A stretch of 61,053 nt of DNA from IMG/VR virus record IMGVR_UViG_3300032278_004243, positions 1-61,053 of that record; one strand, written 5' to 3'. Both the position numbers and the translations under genes were made by a program. Below are positions 16,646-24,698 of the stretch, one piece after another. Each line of letters begins with the position of its first letter. The first letter of the stretch is position 1. Origin of the DNA: a virus. The notes below the pieces were generated by a model. It was not told where the DNA came from. It did not search any database and was given only the letters and a program-made list of their open reading frames with translations.

Positions 16646-17058
16646 CGAGACGGGCTCGAAGCTTAGCTCCCCGCCGGGAGCGAACCCGAGCGGAGGCTGG
16701 TAAAAAAATCGGAGAGGTTCGCCTGCAGCGTGGCCCAGGTCAGGCGGAGCATGTCCGGCATGGCGATGTCGGCGAACATCATCTGATTGTGGCGGAACAC
16801 TGGTGCCCATCCGGCGTCGCCATCCTGGCGGCGCATGCAGCCGTTGAGGCATTTCGCGATGATGTACTCGCTGTCCGCATCGGATAGCTCGCTGATGGCC
16901 TGCATCAAGACCGAGAGAATATCACCCCCTTCGGCGCCGTCGCGCATCGCCGCCAGCACGCCGCCGAGGCGCCGCGTGATGTGAAACTGTGACATCGCAT
17001 CGAGCTTAGCCAGCCGGTAGCTGTAGCCGTTGACCTCGATTTCCTCGGCGCCGGTCAT
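16475..17058 (-). CDS. Tail chaperone - DUF6889 fusion made by -1 frameshift
   Basis: Predicted translational fusion of 194 residues: 119 codons of the tail assembly chaperone up to the heptamer at 16708-16702, then a -1 shift and 75 residues of the following frame. The shifted frame continues NLSDFF-YQPPLGFAPGG and runs without a stop into MPDGEDWILRPVIEG. Known parallels are lambda G/GT and P2 E/E', where the long form holds the tape measure during tail assembly. The unshifted frame stops soon after the site, giving the shorter chaperone. The ratio cannot be read from sequence. Confidence 0.65.
16663..17058 (-). CDS. Tail assembly chaperone (short form)
   Basis: This 131-residue helical protein (MTGAEEIEVNGYSYRLAKLDAMSQFHITRRLGGVLA) follows the tail tube gene with a 1-base stop-start overlap (TGATG). 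Size, position between tube and tape measure, and the slippery heptamer 13 codons from its end match the tail assembly chaperones (G-like proteins). Only the last 12 residues (TSLRSGSLPAGS) differ from the frameshifted form. Confidence 0.75.
   Translation of the reverse strand: MTGAEEIEVNGYSYRLAKLDAMSQFHITRRLGGVLAAMRDGAEGGDILSVLMQAISELSDADSEYIIAKCLNGCMRRQDGDAGWAPVFRHNQMMFADIAMPDMLRLTWATLQANLSDFFTSLRSGSLPAGS
16702..16708 (-). promoter_or_regulatory. Slippery heptamer T TTT TTT for -1 frameshift
   Basis: On the coding (minus) strand there are seven consecutive T, phased GA(T TTT TTT)ACC in the chaperone frame. This is a perfect X XXY YYZ heptamer, the same class as T TTT TTG in P2 gene E. A G/C-rich region with inverted segments follows (GCCTCC ... 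GGGAGC type pairing, 16664-16695), which could form a stimulating stem-loop. Shifting by -1 joins precisely to the open frame of the DUF6889-like gene. Confidence 0.7.
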
Positions 17059-17525
17059 CAGATACCCCCGATCACGGCCGCCGGCGTGCCGGTGCCGAGG
17101 CGCTCTTCGATTCTGGTGGCATCAAACGTCCATTCCAGCACCGGCCCTTCCTTGTCGTAGACAACGTCAGGCAGCTTCCGGAAAGCGCAGCCGTAGCAGG
17201 TGATGTGATCACCGCGCGCATAGTCGCGGATGGAGATCACGTTCTTGCCCCAGACGATCGAGCTCGCCTTATCAGCGTTGTACATCGACATCAGCAGGGC
17301 GTTGACCGGCGAAGTCTTGAGGAGGCGAACCGTCACGTTGCCCGAATTGTCGGCGTGCAGCGAGTTCATCCCGGAACCGTCGGCACCAATGGTCAAGGTG
17401 TTCTTGTCTCCCCGCATAGCGGTCGTGATACCGCCCTCAGACACGCCGGCACCGGCCCCGAGCTGGATGTTGCCGTTGGGCCCAGCAATGGCCGCGACGA
17501 CGTTCTGGAAAGAGTAGGATCCCAT
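17058..17525 (-). CDS. Tail tube protein (DUF3277-like)
   Basis: This 155-residue protein starts MGSYSFQNVVAAIAGPNGNIQLGAGAG and contains GGITTAMRGDKNTLTIGADG, NSGNVTVRLLKTSPVNALLM and a C-terminal GPVLEWTFDATRIEERLG. These are the typical blocks of DUF3277 tube proteins, which form the inner tube of contractile tails. It directly follows the sheath gene, as expected. Confidence 0.85.
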   Translation of the reverse strand: MGSYSFQNVVAAIAGPNGNIQLGAGAGVSEGGITTAMRGDKNTLTIGADGSGMNSLHADNSGNVTVRLLKTSPVNALLMSMYNADKASSIVWGKNVISIRDYARGDHITCYGCAFRKLPDVVYDKEGPVLEWTFDATRIEERLGTGTPAAVIGGI

Positions 17526-17538
17526 CGGTCAGGACTCC

Positions 17539-19023
17539 TTAGCGGTTGACGTTGAGGACGGCGTTCACGGTGTGGACCGCGCCCGCGAGCTTGACGGCCA
17601 CCTGGATCGGCGGCGACTTTCTTGCGGCGCGGTCCGGCGCGCTCTGCGTCGAGATCGGCGGCGCGTAGATGTAGTAGCCGTTCGACAAGGTATCGCCGGT
17701 CTGCAGCTGGCCAAAACCCGCCGCCTGCCACGTCCCCGGTGCGACCAGCCCGTTTGTGATCGCCGCCTCCATCGACTGGTCGATGACGTTGACGATCTGG
17801 TGAATACCCGGATCGGTCTGCGGCACCTTGGGCTGAGAGGCGAGCAGGTTGAAGAGGTTGGTCTGGATTCGGTTCTGCAGCCAGTCGAGCCCGAAGATCT
17901 CGTCGATGTAGGCCAGACCGAAGCAGCAGCCGTTCACCAGCACCGAAGCGCCGTTCTGGAAATTGGCGAAGTAGTTGTAGCGCTTGGTGTCGAGCACGCT
18001 CGCTGCGTTCTGCGACAGCGGCTCGTAAGGCACGCCCGGCTCAACCTTCCACGCCACAGTGGGCATCGTGTTCGAGCCATTGAACTGCGTCGTCAGGATC
18101 GAGCCGAAGATCGAAATCACCGCGTAGGCATTCGTGGTCGAATACTGCCCGAAGGTCCGCTTGTAGCCAGCCGCGATCAGCTGCGAACCGATATCGGTGT
18201 TCGATGCGCTGTTGACCGCGTTGGCGTCGGCGGTGGTCAGGCCGAAGATGTGAGTGGTTGCCTCAATGAAGGCAGCGATCGCGAGGTAGTCGGAGTTGCT
18301 CGGCATCGTCGATGCGGCAAATGTGAGGCCATACCAGTACGTCGGGTTCGCATCGAGCGCGGTAACCGCCGCCAGCGCGCTTTCTGCTGCAATGCCGGCG
18401 ACCGCATAGGCTCCCGCGGCAGCTGTGCCGCCAAGCAAGCCGGAGATATCGGTGCCACTTGCCGGCGCCTGAAGCAGCGAGACCGCCGAGGTGGTGCCGG
18501 TGGTGGTCGATACGATCTGGAACTGGCTGCCGGTCCAGACGCAGGTTGCAGCGAGCGATGCACCGGTGAGAGCGGTGGTGATCAGCGAGGCAACCTGAGA
18601 CAGGCTCGTGGCGCTGGAGAGGTTGATGCCGGTTACGCTGGTCAGCGAGCCGCCATTGACCTGCACCTTGAAGCCACCGGAGGTCACCGCGGTGAAATTG
18701 GCCAATGCCTGCTGCGCCGCGGTCAGCGGAGCACCGTAGACCGCACCAGACGTCGCCGTGCGGGCCCAGCGGCCGATGTAGAGCTGGGTCGGCTGCGGGC
18801 TCTGGCCGAAGAACAGCTGAGCCGCGGCATATTCAGGCGCGCTGGTGCCGAAGTCGGCAGCGACGCCGGCGAGGCTGTTGTAGCTCCGGATCCGGGTCTG
18901 CGTGTCGATGACGGCGGAGTCGCCGAGCAGTAGGAGGGTCTCGATGTTCGCGTACTGCGCGCCCGCAGGCGTCAGGTTCACACTTGCGGTGATCAGCCGC
19001 GAGACGGGAAGTCCAGTGGTCAT
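17539..19023 (-). CDS. Contractile tail sheath protein (DUF3383)
   Basis: This 494-residue protein opens LPVSRLITASVNLTPAGAQYANIETLLLLGDS and contains QLFFGQSPQPTQLYIGRWA, a large insertion domain (about 110-200) and a conserved C-terminal half (AWKVEPGVPYEPLSQNAASVLDTKRYNYF, then INGCCFGLAYIDEIFGLDWLQN). These are features of DUF3383 sheath proteins. Presence of a sheath shows the particle is a contractile-tailed phage. Confidence 0.85.
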   Translation of the reverse strand: MTTGLPVSRLITASVNLTPAGAQYANIETLLLLGDSAVIDTQTRIRSYNSLAGVAADFGTSAPEYAAAQLFFGQSPQPTQLYIGRWARTATSGAVYGAPLTAAQQALANFTAVTSGGFKVQVNGGSLTSVTGINLSSATSLSQVASLITTALTGASLAATCVWTGSQFQIVSTTTGTTSAVSLLQAPASGTDISGLLGGTAAAGAYAVAGIAAESALAAVTALDANPTYWYGLTFAASTMPSNSDYLAIAAFIEATTHIFGLTTADANAVNSASNTDIGSQLIAAGYKRTFGQYSTTNAYAVISIFGSILTTQFNGSNTMPTVAWKVEPGVPYEPLSQNAASVLDTKRYNYFANFQNGASVLVNGCCFGLAYIDEIFGLDWLQNRIQTNLFNLLASQPKVPQTDPGIHQIVNVIDQSMEAAITNGLVAPGTWQAAGFGQLQTGDTLSNGYYIYAPPISTQSAPDRAARKSPPIQVAVKLAGAVHTVNAVLNVNR

Positions 19024-19041
19024 GTGTCAGCCTCCGGGAGG

Positions 19042-19629
19042 TCAGTGGGGCGGATTGTCGGTGTTCAGCGGAAGCTGAGTGCCGGTGGTGTTCTTGATGC
19101 TGCCGACCGCGCTCGCGACGGGCAGGATCGCGAAGGTGTCTGCAGTCTGGCGCTTGAAAGTGAAGGTGACGTCGATGCGGTTGGTCCACCGACTGTTGAT
19201 CATTTCCGGGGCCCGGACCGGCCTGCCGGCGTCCTGAAGGACGATCCCGGCTGCGGTGAGCGCGTCTCGGTTCTGGCCGATCTGAAGGCCGTTGCGCGCC
19301 GCACGCGCCGCCTGCTGGGCCTTGGCGCCGTAGAAGCTTGCCATGACCTGCAGGACTTCGTGCTGGACCAGCTTGTAGGTGTCGTCGGCCTGCAGGGCCT
19401 GATACGGAAAATCGTCGTCATCGATCGCCAGCACGCCGACTGCGGCCCAGGTGCCATCAAATTGCGGCGGTGCACCCGGCTCTGCATTGAACCGGCGCAC
19501 GACATTGCGAGGAACAAGCCCGGTGACTGCCGAGATGACGCCCCGGAATAGATCGTCCAGCGCCTCGTCGTTGATCGGCGCGGTGCCGGTTGGCAGCAGA
19601 TAGCCACCCGTGCTGCTGTCATTGCTCAT
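19042..19629 (-). CDS. Neck / tail terminator-like protein
   Basis: I start at the ATG overlapping the previous stop (ATGA), giving 195 residues. The central part (VQHEVLQVMASFYGAKAQQAARAARNGLQIGQNRDAL) and late part (INSRWTNRIDVTFTFKRQ) resemble LIC_12616-type neck terminator proteins that cap the tail tube below the neck. Upstream in-frame sequence is non-coding in character. Confidence 0.7.
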   Translation of the reverse strand: MSNDSSTGGYLLPTGTAPINDEALDDLFRGVISAVTGLVPRNVVRRFNAEPGAPPQFDGTWAAVGVLAIDDDDFPYQALQADDTYKLVQHEVLQVMASFYGAKAQQAARAARNGLQIGQNRDALTAAGIVLQDAGRPVRAPEMINSRWTNRIDVTFTFKRQTADTFAILPVASAVGSIKNTTGTQLPLNTDNPPH

Positions 19630-20087
19630 TGCGCGACCTGCCCGCGGCTGACCTTGCGCGCCAGTGCTTCGACGAAACCAGCGCCGTAGGTTGTCCAGTC
19701 CTGCACGAGAAACACCTGATAGACATCGCCCTGAAAGACGACCGTGTCGGACTTGAACCGCTCCAGATCGGTCGGCTCTATCGTGTTGCCGTAAGTGTCT
19801 GTCGCCACTGGTCCGAAAGGAAGTGGCCCTGTGTCGCTGGTGAACTCGCCCTCCCGGTAGAAGCGGAAGGCGGTGTAGATCGTGATCAGATCCTCGACTG
19901 TGGTCAGGTTGGCCTGGCGAAGCATTTCCGGATTTGCGCCAGACTGGATCGATCCTAGCGGGGCGGGGCTGATCAGCGTCGGAACAATGATCTCCACGCC
20001 GTTCGTGTCGTAGGTGATCTGACGCCGCCAGACGGTCATGGGCTGGAAGAAATCGTCGTCGCCAACCAGCTCGTCCATGTCGATCAT
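19626..20087 (-). CDS. Head-tail connector protein, uncharacterised
   Basis: This 153-residue protein (MIDMDELVGDDDFFQPMTVWRRQITYDTNGVE, later FKSDTVVFQGDVYQVFLVQDWTTYG) lies between two neck genes with 4-base overlaps on both sides. The QGDVYQVFLVQDWTTYGAGF segment resembles stopper-type proteins of phage necks. I assign only the general role. Confidence 0.6.
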   Translation of the reverse strand: MIDMDELVGDDDFFQPMTVWRRQITYDTNGVEIIVPTLISPAPLGSIQSGANPEMLRQANLTTVEDLITIYTAFRFYREGEFTSDTGPLPFGPVATDTYGNTIEPTDLERFKSDTVVFQGDVYQVFLVQDWTTYGAGFVEALARKVSRGQVAQ

Positions 20088-20605
20088 GAGCGGGTGGCCT
20101 TGTCCTGACCGGCTTTGCGGATGACGAAGTCGATGTTGCGGCGATACTGGCCTGTGTCGAGCAGTGGCGTCTCGCCATCGCGGCCGCGGCGTTTGCGCTG
20201 CTTGATGGTGCGGTCCGCCAAGGGCGGGTCGATACCGTCGGTGATGAGGCCCTTGACCGCCGATGTGACTGCGAAGCCCACCTTGCCGTGCGCGGCGCGG
20301 ATCGCTCCGACATCGCCGTCGAGGGCCTTGGGGGCAGCCTCGCGGTAGATCTTCTCGACCTTCGGCAGCGCGCTCTGCGTCCCGGGAACCAGATGCGGGC
20401 GCGCCGGGATGTTGGCATCAGGCGCGCCGAATTCGTTCAGGTAGCCGATCTCGGCATTGTTCAGGTGCGGCGTCGGATCTTCGTCGTCGGGGTCACGGAA
20501 CGCGTGCTCCGATGCGATCCCGACCAGCACGCGATCCTGGACCAGCGCCTTGAGTGCAGCTTTGACGGCGGCGGTGCGATCCTTGGTGACCGCGACATTT
20601 TTCAC
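20084..20605 (-). CDS. Head-tail joining / tail completion-like protein
   Basis: This 173-residue protein has an N-terminal helix, VLVGIASEHAFRDPDDEDPTPHLNNAEIGYLNEFGAPDANIPARPHL and a C-terminal PLADRTIKQRKRRG...LLDTGQYRRNIDFVIRK. The pattern ...A.(I/L)...E.G....IPARPFL...L.DTG.L...I is shared by HK97 gp10-like and virion morphogenesis proteins of the neck. Confidence 0.7.
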   Translation of the reverse strand: MKNVAVTKDRTAAVKAALKALVQDRVLVGIASEHAFRDPDDEDPTPHLNNAEIGYLNEFGAPDANIPARPHLVPGTQSALPKVEKIYREAAPKALDGDVGAIRAAHGKVGFAVTSAVKGLITDGIDPPLADRTIKQRKRRGRDGETPLLDTGQYRRNIDFVIRKAGQDKATRS

Positions 20606-20991
20606 AGCTGCAGGCCGCCGGCACCGACCATCTGGGCCAGTTGCCAGAACTGGACGCCGTAGGTCGTCGAATTCCAGTCGCCGGCACCTTCGATCGTGAC
20701 CGCCGATGCGTCCTGGCTCTTCGAAAGCTTGTCGATCGATTTCGCCGTGGTTGGCCCTTCGATCGCTCCGACGGCGCTTCCTTTCGCGGCAGCTTTGGCG
20801 TTGCGGCGCTGCACCGCCATGTTGTGGGCCACGAACAGCATCGATCCGTGATCGAGCAGCTCGGCCCAGCGATCAGCGGGCAGACGCAGGACCGCGATGC
20901 CCTTCCAAAAATCGAAACTGGCCTCAGGATAGGCCGCAGTGTCCGAGAACTCCGGGAAAGCAGCGGTGAAGTCGCTGTATGTGAAGTTCAT
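20602..20991 (-). CDS. DUF4054 head completion protein
   Basis: This 129-residue protein starts MNFTYSDFTAAFPEFSDTAAYPEASFDFW and includes LLDHGSMLFVAHNMAVQRR and STTYGVQFWQLAQMVGAGGLQL, matching the DUF4054 family of head-tail connectors. It follows the major capsid gene as usual in this phage type. Confidence 0.8.
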   Translation of the reverse strand: MNFTYSDFTAAFPEFSDTAAYPEASFDFWKGIAVLRLPADRWAELLDHGSMLFVAHNMAVQRRNAKAAAKGSAVGAIEGPTTAKSIDKLSKSQDASAVTIEGAGDWNSTTYGVQFWQLAQMVGAGGLQL

Positions 20992-21063
20992 CGGGCCAAG
21001 TCCTGAAAAACAACGGGGGCGCCGCGCTGGACGCCCCCGCCTTCTTGTCGGTGACCGGCTCTA

Positions 21064-22191
21064 TCAGCCGATGCCGTCGCGCCAGCCGATCGTCTCCGGA
21101 TAGACGGTCTCCACGCGGCCGAGACGGCCGTAGTAGGGGACATCGATCCAGATCCCGCGGTACTGGGGCTGCATCGACTGCAGCGGCACCATCGGATAGC
21201 GGACGTAGGGTTCGTAGCGGGTGTAGGCCACCATGCGATCATAGGTTGCCGCAGCGCCGCCCGGACCGTTGAGGTTGGCCTTGTCGAGCCACTTCACCGG
21301 GTAGATTTCCAGATCGATGTTCTTCTGGGCGGTGAAGACGTTGTTCTGCTTCACGTAATCCAGAATGCTGACGTTGCCCGCCTCCGAGACCTTGGTGGTC
21401 GCGATGTAGCCGAAGGGGTTGGGCGCGATGAGGACGTTCTTCGGCGGAGCCTTGTAGCCCGTCGCGGCCCACACCGACACGAGCAGCTCGTTGAAGTCGG
21501 CCGTGATCTCATCGGGCGTCTTCGTGATCCACGGCAACGACGTGGCGGCGCCGGCAGCGACGTTGCCGGTGTTGCCCACCAGCGCAGCGTTGATGAGACC
21601 GGTCGCGCTGATGGAGGGATCACCGACATAGACCATCTGGTCGACGTCCATCTGATGCTTGAGGTTGAGGCCTGCAAGCATCTGGCTGTCGATCGGCCGA
21701 CCGAGCTGCTGCGCGCTCAGCAGTTCGGTGATGGTGTAGCTCACCGTCTCAGTCCAGAGGGTGAGGGGGTTCACCTTCTTGTCGATGTCGACGTTGATGC
21801 GCGGCAGGGTCGTGGATTCCTTGCCGGCCCAGCTGATGCCGCTCGACGACGGTCCGCCCGTCGAGGCGAACGTCGACGTGGTGTAGGACGAACTTTCGTC
21901 GCCCATGGTCACGTCGGTGCGCAGGTCGATGTCGCGATCCCAGGTCATGTCGACCAGGGGCTCGTGGATCATCGGGTCGAGGCGCTCGAGCTCCCCGACA
22001 AGGAACGCGCCGGCGCTGTCGATGGTCGCCTGATCGAAAGTCTGGAAGGCATCGCGCAGGTAGCGGTTGGCCTTGCGGTTATCGCCCCACGCAAGCGAGG
22101 TGGCGATAGCAAGGGAGCATGCCGATGCGGCGAGCGCAATCGACGGCACGATAATGGCGGGACCGCTCCCCCGCAGGTGGTGGGTATTCAT
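21064..22191 (-). CDS. Major capsid protein (DUF2184-like)
   Basis: I chose the ATG at 22191 because GAGGAG lies 10 bases upstream; the frame upstream of it reads as non-coding. The 375-residue protein has an N-terminal arm, FLVGELERLDPMIHEPLVDMTWDRDIDLRTDV, a central ISWAGKESTTLPRINVDIDKKVNPL and a C-terminal domain with LIAPNPFGYIATT...YTRYEPYVRYPMVPLQ. This agrees with DUF2184 HK97-fold capsid proteins. Neighbours (protease/scaffold, cement, DUF4054) support it. Confidence 0.85.
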   Translation of the reverse strand: MNTHHLRGSGPAIIVPSIALAASACSLAIATSLAWGDNRKANRYLRDAFQTFDQATIDSAGAFLVGELERLDPMIHEPLVDMTWDRDIDLRTDVTMGDESSSYTTSTFASTGGPSSSGISWAGKESTTLPRINVDIDKKVNPLTLWTETVSYTITELLSAQQLGRPIDSQMLAGLNLKHQMDVDQMVYVGDPSISATGLINAALVGNTGNVAAGAATSLPWITKTPDEITADFNELLVSVWAATGYKAPPKNVLIAPNPFGYIATTKVSEAGNVSILDYVKQNNVFTAQKNIDLEIYPVKWLDKANLNGPGGAAATYDRMVAYTRYEPYVRYPMVPLQSMQPQYRGIWIDVPYYGRLGRVETVYPETIGWRDGIG

Positions 22192-22249
22192 GACTGCAGT
22201 CTCCTCAGGAGAACGGCCCGGCCATTTCGGCCGGTGCCAGATGGGTGGA

Positions 22250-22750
22250 TCAGTACGGGATGCCGATTGCGAGCTCGACGTTGCCAGCCGCGTCGGCAGG
22301 CCCCGTGAAGGTGAGCAGAGCGGGGGCAACCTGTCCGGAGCTGGTCGTGTTGTCCTCGATGCCGCCGATCGCGAGACCGCCATTGACGGTGGTGCGGACG
22401 TAGGCCTGCGCACCGCGCGCGGCCGTGCCGTTCGCGAGCGTAACGCCGAGGAATCCGACCTTCATGATGTCGATCAGGCCGGAGGTGGGCGGAGTGCCGC
22501 CGCCAAGCGTCGACGTGGCACCCGAAGCGTCCTGCGTGGGATAGGGACGAACCGTATACCCGTAGATGACGCCGGCCGCGTCGCCGCTTGCAAGCGTGCG
22601 GACCTTGCCGTTGACCAGCTTCACGGGCTGACCATAGGCGGTAGGCGGGTTGTTGGTGTCGATGATCTCCTGCGAGATCACCTGGCCGGGGAAGGAGCGG
22701 CTGACGGCGCCCGGAATGGCAACGTTCATCCGCGTGGTAATTGCCGTCAT
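22250..22750 (-). CDS. Capsid cement / decoration protein (Gp24-like)
   Basis: This 166-residue protein (MTAITTRMNVAIPGAVSRSFPGQVISQEI, GAGVIYGYTVRPYP, GLIDIMKVGFLGVTL, GAQAYVRTT) is a beta-rich protein of the structural cement type placed between DUF2213 protease and capsid genes in many contractile phages. It probably stabilises the mature head. Confidence 0.75.
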   Translation of the reverse strand: MTAITTRMNVAIPGAVSRSFPGQVISQEIIDTNNPPTAYGQPVKLVNGKVRTLASGDAAGVIYGYTVRPYPTQDASGATSTLGGGTPPTSGLIDIMKVGFLGVTLANGTAARGAQAYVRTTVNGGLAIGGIEDNTTSSGQVAPALLTFTGPADAAGNVELAIGIPY

Positions 22751-22789
22751 GTCGGCTTCCTTTCGTTCGGAGGGGGGTGGGCGGTGCGA

Positions 22790-23506
22790 TCAGCGACCCG
22801 ACGCCTTGGCGCGGCGGGCTGCGATCTTCTCCTGCATGAGGGCCGCGGTCATCGGCCCCTGCGGGATGGCGGTGACGCGCGGACGCGTGTTGTGCGCCTT
22901 TGCGACGGCGGCCGCGGCATCGAAAAGCACGCGGACCTGCGCGGGCTTGGAGGCAGCCAGATCGACCCCGGCGAGGATCGCCTCGACGGGTGCCTTGCGC
23001 GCGCTGTCGTTCAGCGCACGAGTGAGGACGTCGCGACGCATGTCCGTGAGAGCGCGGCGCTTGGGTTCGCCGTCCATCGTGCCGGACTTGTAGCCGGGGA
23101 AGATGATCTCGGCCTTGGCGGCCGCGTCCATCACTTCCTTGCTGTCGGCCGGCTCGTCTTCCTCGGCGTCCTCATCGGTGACTTGGACGGTCGGTTCGGT
23201 CGTGCTGGCGGTCTGCGCGGCAGCCATCTCGTCGAACTTGGCGCTCATGCCGGCCATCGCATCCTCGAGAGCCTTGAAGCGGGCCTCGTAGGGGTCTTCG
23301 TCGGTGTCGACGGTCGCGGCGGCAGGAGTAACCGGGTCCGCAGGCGCGTTGTGGATGTGGACGTGAACGCCGCCCTCATCGCCGTCCGGTTCTTCGCCCA
23401 GACCTTCAGGGGCGTCTGCAAGGGCGCTCTCGAAGGCGGTTTCATCATTGTCCCGAAAGGCGGCCCGAAGGCGGTCCATCAGGGACATCTTGCGACGCTT
23501 CGCCAT
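22790..23506 (-). CDS. Nested scaffold protein (internal start)
   Basis: The ATG at 23506, codon 197 of the DUF2213 gene, is preceded by GGAG with a 6-base gap, a well placed Shine-Dalgarno sequence inside a coding region. It would produce a 238-residue protein (MAKRRKMSLMDRLRAAFRDND) containing only the scaffold part. Lambda C/Nu3 and many other phages make their scaffold this way. The start falls at the domain border, which supports it. Confidence 0.6.
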   Translation of the reverse strand: MAKRRKMSLMDRLRAAFRDNDETAFESALADAPEGLGEEPDGDEGGVHVHIHNAPADPVTPAAATVDTDEDPYEARFKALEDAMAGMSAKFDEMAAAQTASTTEPTVQVTDEDAEEDEPADSKEVMDAAAKAEIIFPGYKSGTMDGEPKRRALTDMRRDVLTRALNDSARKAPVEAILAGVDLAASKPAQVRVLFDAAAAVAKAHNTRPRVTAIPQGPMTAALMQEKIAARRAKASGR

Positions 23507-24094
23507 ATCAGTCTCCGTATCTTGGATGGCACATGTGGAGCCACCCCGACCGCGGTCGACGATGGCAAGGTGGTTGCCGAGGATGGCGGTCTGCCGTCCG
23601 AGGCCGGGTTTCACTTCTTCGAGTTCGGCGTCGTAGCCGGGGCTGACCTCGCGCTTTTTCTTGGCGACGATCAGCTTGATGGTGTCCGCATCGGTGATGA
23701 GCAGGTCAGCCATCAGGTATTCGGTGTCGACGCCCTCGCCGCGACGCGGGTTGAGCAGCACACCGACCTGGTATTTGCGGGTGTCGGTCTCGCTCAGCAG
23801 GGCCGGCGGGTGATCGTTGGTGACCGGCTTGCCGCTGAAGCTTGCGATGGTTTCAGGCGCGAACAGGACGTCGGCATCGCGCATGATGACGACCATCTGG
23901 CCGTTGGCGGCCGGGCGAACCTCGGGCACCTCGTCGGGCCGATAGAGCATCGCGCCGGTGCGGGCGATGCGCACGTCGGAGCAAAGCAGGTAGCCCTCAG
24001 GCGTGATGGCCTGAGTACGCCCGATCTGCTCCGGCGCGAATGTTGCCTGGGGGCCACGGTCCAGCACCATGGCCCGGTCATGCTGGACCGCCAT
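22790..24094 (-). CDS. DUF2213 prohead protease with scaffold domain
   Basis: This is a 434-residue two-part protein. Residues 1-195 are a DUF2213 domain: LLCSDVRIARTGAMLY, KPVTNDHPP, YQVGVL, EVSPGYDAELEE and a close GNHLAIVDRGRGGSTC. The pattern is like phage prohead proteases, which cut scaffold and capsid during maturation. Residues 197-434 are acidic and helical with coiled coils (ARFKALEDAMAGMSAKFDEMAAAQ) and a basic C-terminus, as in internal scaffolds. A second start for the scaffold part is annotated separately. It lies between the MuF/portal genes and capsid genes. Confidence 0.8.
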   Translation of the reverse strand: MAVQHDRAMVLDRGPQATFAPEQIGRTQAITPEGYLLCSDVRIARTGAMLYRPDEVPEVRPAANGQMVVIMRDADVLFAPETIASFSGKPVTNDHPPALLSETDTRKYQVGVLLNPRRGEGVDTEYLMADLLITDADTIKLIVAKKKREVSPGYDAELEEVKPGLGRQTAILGNHLAIVDRGRGGSTCAIQDTETDMAKRRKMSLMDRLRAAFRDNDETAFESALADAPEGLGEEPDGDEGGVHVHIHNAPADPVTPAAATVDTDEDPYEARFKALEDAMAGMSAKFDEMAAAQTASTTEPTVQVTDEDAEEDEPADSKEVMDAAAKAEIIFPGYKSGTMDGEPKRRALTDMRRDVLTRALNDSARKAPVEAILAGVDLAASKPAQVRVLFDAAAAVAKAHNTRPRVTAIPQGPMTAALMQEKIAARRAKASGR

Positions 24095-24096
24095 GG

Positions 24097-24681
24097 TCAG
24101 GCGCTGGGAACGCCGAGCTGCGCCGACGTAATCGCGGTCGCGCTCTTGCAGAAGAACGTCGCGCGCTTGGCATTGGTCAGCGTGACCGCCGCGCCCGCCG
24201 AGCCGCCGTCGATCGCGACGTTCGCAGCCGCCGGGAACACCTTAATCGGGTTGGCGCCATCATTGAACACGGTGACCGACTGGCCCGGGACCAGCGCAGG
24301 CAGCGATACCGCGTCGCCCGAATTCGCCGAGGTGGCGACAAAGTTGAGCTTCGTGGTCAGGGCGGTCGCACCGGCAAGGGTCTGCGTGGTGCTGGCCGTG
24401 ATGCCGGTGGTGACGCTTTGCGCATCGCCGACCGGCGAGAACCGCGGCGTCCAGACGGGCGAAGCCTGCGTGCCGGTGTTCTGGTAGACCACGCCTGCAG
24501 TGCTATCGAGCAGCAGATGGCCGGGCAGGGCGGTACCAGCGCCAGTACCGTTCGTGCCATTGGTCGGCGCGCCAGCTTTGGTCAGGGTGACCGTCGCGGA
24601 CAGGCCATTGAGAAGAAATGCGGTAGCGTCGAGCAGGGCGCGACGGATCGCACCCTTCCGCTTGTAGGCGGGAAGAGCCAT
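24097..24681 (-). CDS. Putative structural (head) protein
   Basis: This 194-residue protein (MALPAYKRKGAIRRALLDATAFLLNG) is rich in Ala, Thr, Gly and beta-prone segments. It contains PGHLLLDSTAGVVYQNTG and LPALVPGQSVTVFNDGANPIKVFPAAA, blocks often seen in small beta-barrel virion proteins. AAAGGA precedes the ATG. It lies 2 bases before the protease gene, so it is probably a head accessory or decoration protein. Family not certain. Confidence 0.55.
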   Translation of the reverse strand: MALPAYKRKGAIRRALLDATAFLLNGLSATVTLTKAGAPTNGTNGTGAGTALPGHLLLDSTAGVVYQNTGTQASPVWTPRFSPVGDAQSVTTGITASTTQTLAGATALTTKLNFVATSANSGDAVSLPALVPGQSVTVFNDGANPIKVFPAAANVAIDGGSAGAAVTLTNAKRATFFCKSATAITSAQLGVPSA

Positions 24682-24698
24682 GGGTATCGTCCTTTGCT

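Noticed and set aside
17572-18933. 453-codon plus-strand frame opposite the sheath gene
   Set aside because: Arg-rich shadow; the sheath protein on the minus strand is clear.
22067-24487. 806-codon open frame on the plus strand across capsid, cement and DUF2213 genes
   Set aside because: Arg/Gly/His-rich shadow of GC-rich genes on the other strand; the minus-strand genes have recognisable families and ribosome sites.
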